Source of the DNA: Azonexaceae bacterium
GTDB taxonomy: Bacteria; Pseudomonadota; Gammaproteobacteria; Burkholderiales; Rhodocyclaceae
Length of the DNA: 5,855 nucleotides
Direction: 5' to 3'
Assembly: GCA_009469665.1 (NCBI GenBank)
Contig: SSTB01000178.1
Coordinates: 1 to 5,855 of the forward strand
Positions within the stretch are counted from its first letter, which is position 1; every line of letters starts with the position of its first letter. Both the position numbers and the translations under genes were made by a program. This document shows positions 5,716 through 5,855 of this stretch, piece after piece. The notes beneath the pieces are model-generated. The model did not search any database, had not been told where the DNA came from, and worked only from the letters and a program-made list of their open reading frames with translations.

Positions 5716-5744
5716 ATGATATTGGCTGGCACAAGTTGAGTCAA
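5716..5744 (-). promoter_or_regulatory. Sigma70-type promoter of the integrase gene
   Basis: On the minus strand, -35 TTGACT (5744-5739), a 17-nt spacer and -10 TATCAT (5721-5716): each hexamer matches the consensus at five of six positions with ideal spacing. Transcription would start near 5709, leaving a leader of about 26 nt made almost entirely of the 12-bp tandem repeat. CTTGAC (5709-5714) and GTCAAG (5740-5745) form an inverted pair flanking the promoter, a possible operator symmetry. Confidence 0.75.
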
Positions 5745-5779
5745 GACGCGACACGAATTTGGACGAAAGTACCGATTTG

Positions 5780-5798
5780 CAAAGCTTTACGGGCTTTG
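5780..5798. repeat. 6-bp inverted repeat in the right intergenic region
   Basis: CAAAGC (5780-5785) and GCTTTG (5793-5798) surround TTTACGG. It lies between the integrase promoter and the possible gene at the right edge. Two six-base arms around a seven-base centre resemble a tyrosine recombinase core site in outline, but short palindromes of this size are common. Confidence 0.35.
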
Positions 5799-5825
5799 AT
5801 GTGAATTAACCGGAGACACGTTGAG

Positions 5826-5855
5826 ATGGCGGAAAAGCGGACTTCCTCTCCGCCA
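5826..5855 (+). CDS. Possible start of a divergent gene, cut by the right edge
   Basis: ATG at 5826 follows GGAG (5812-5815) by ten bases and opens a frame, MAEKRTSSPP, to the window end. It is the only plausible plus-strand gene start in the window and diverges from the integrase. Ten codons are too few for any functional assignment. It could be a host gene just outside the element, or another element gene. The alternative is that the terminal CTCTCCGCCA is a tRNA-like attachment end. Confidence 0.4.
   Translation, partial: MAEKRTSSPP

Noticed and set aside
5811..5855. tRNA-Ser gene or its 3' fragment
   Set aside because: The last bases look like a tRNA-Ser acceptor end, but there is no T-arm or anticodon arm before them, so only a possible attachment remnant can be entertained.

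Overview
The window is GC-rich. Six overlapping or closely spaced genes all run leftward on the minus strand, which is typical of the integration/replication end of a small mobile element (prophage remnant, P4-like satellite or other integrative element) in a GC-rich member of the Pseudomonadota. The host assignment is an inference from base composition and protein style. Nothing here fixes a genus.

Layout in transcription order, right to left: (1) 5709-5855, an intergenic end with a good sigma70-type promoter for the integrase, a tandem 12-bp repeat in the leader, and possibly the first ten codons of a divergent gene at the right edge. (2) 4400-5683, a P4-type tyrosine recombinase with all expected catalytic residues. 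(3) 3532-4389, a 285-residue protein I do not recognise, whose Shine-Dalgarno overlaps the integrase stop. (4) 3391-3531, a 141-bp intergenic region rich in small inverted repeats. (5) 3178-3390, a 70-residue AlpA/excisionase-type helix-turn-helix protein. (6) 3060-3167, a 35-residue small ORF with a perfect AGGAGG ribosome binding site. (7) 632-3067, an 811-residue Toprim plus DUF3987 replication protein. (8) 1-635, a hypothetical protein cut off by the left edge, whose start overlaps the previous stop as ATGA.

The genes fit a standard module. The integrase mobilises the element. The small DNA-binding protein probably controls excision and/or transcription of the replication operon, as AlpA/Vis proteins do in P4-like elements. 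The Toprim-DUF3987 protein is the likely replication initiator/primase-ATPase. No structural phage genes, conjugation genes or recognisable defence genes are visible.

The least explained signals are a 31-nt imperfect inverted repeat carrying eight TGCTA motifs inside the last gene, a hairpin that holds the ribosome binding site of the AlpA-like gene, a 9-bp motif shared by the integrase and AlpA upstream regions, and the uncharacterised 285-residue protein. No tRNA, rRNA, CRISPR array, insertion sequence or convincing intrinsic terminator was found. There is no gene-free stretch longer than 300 bases.
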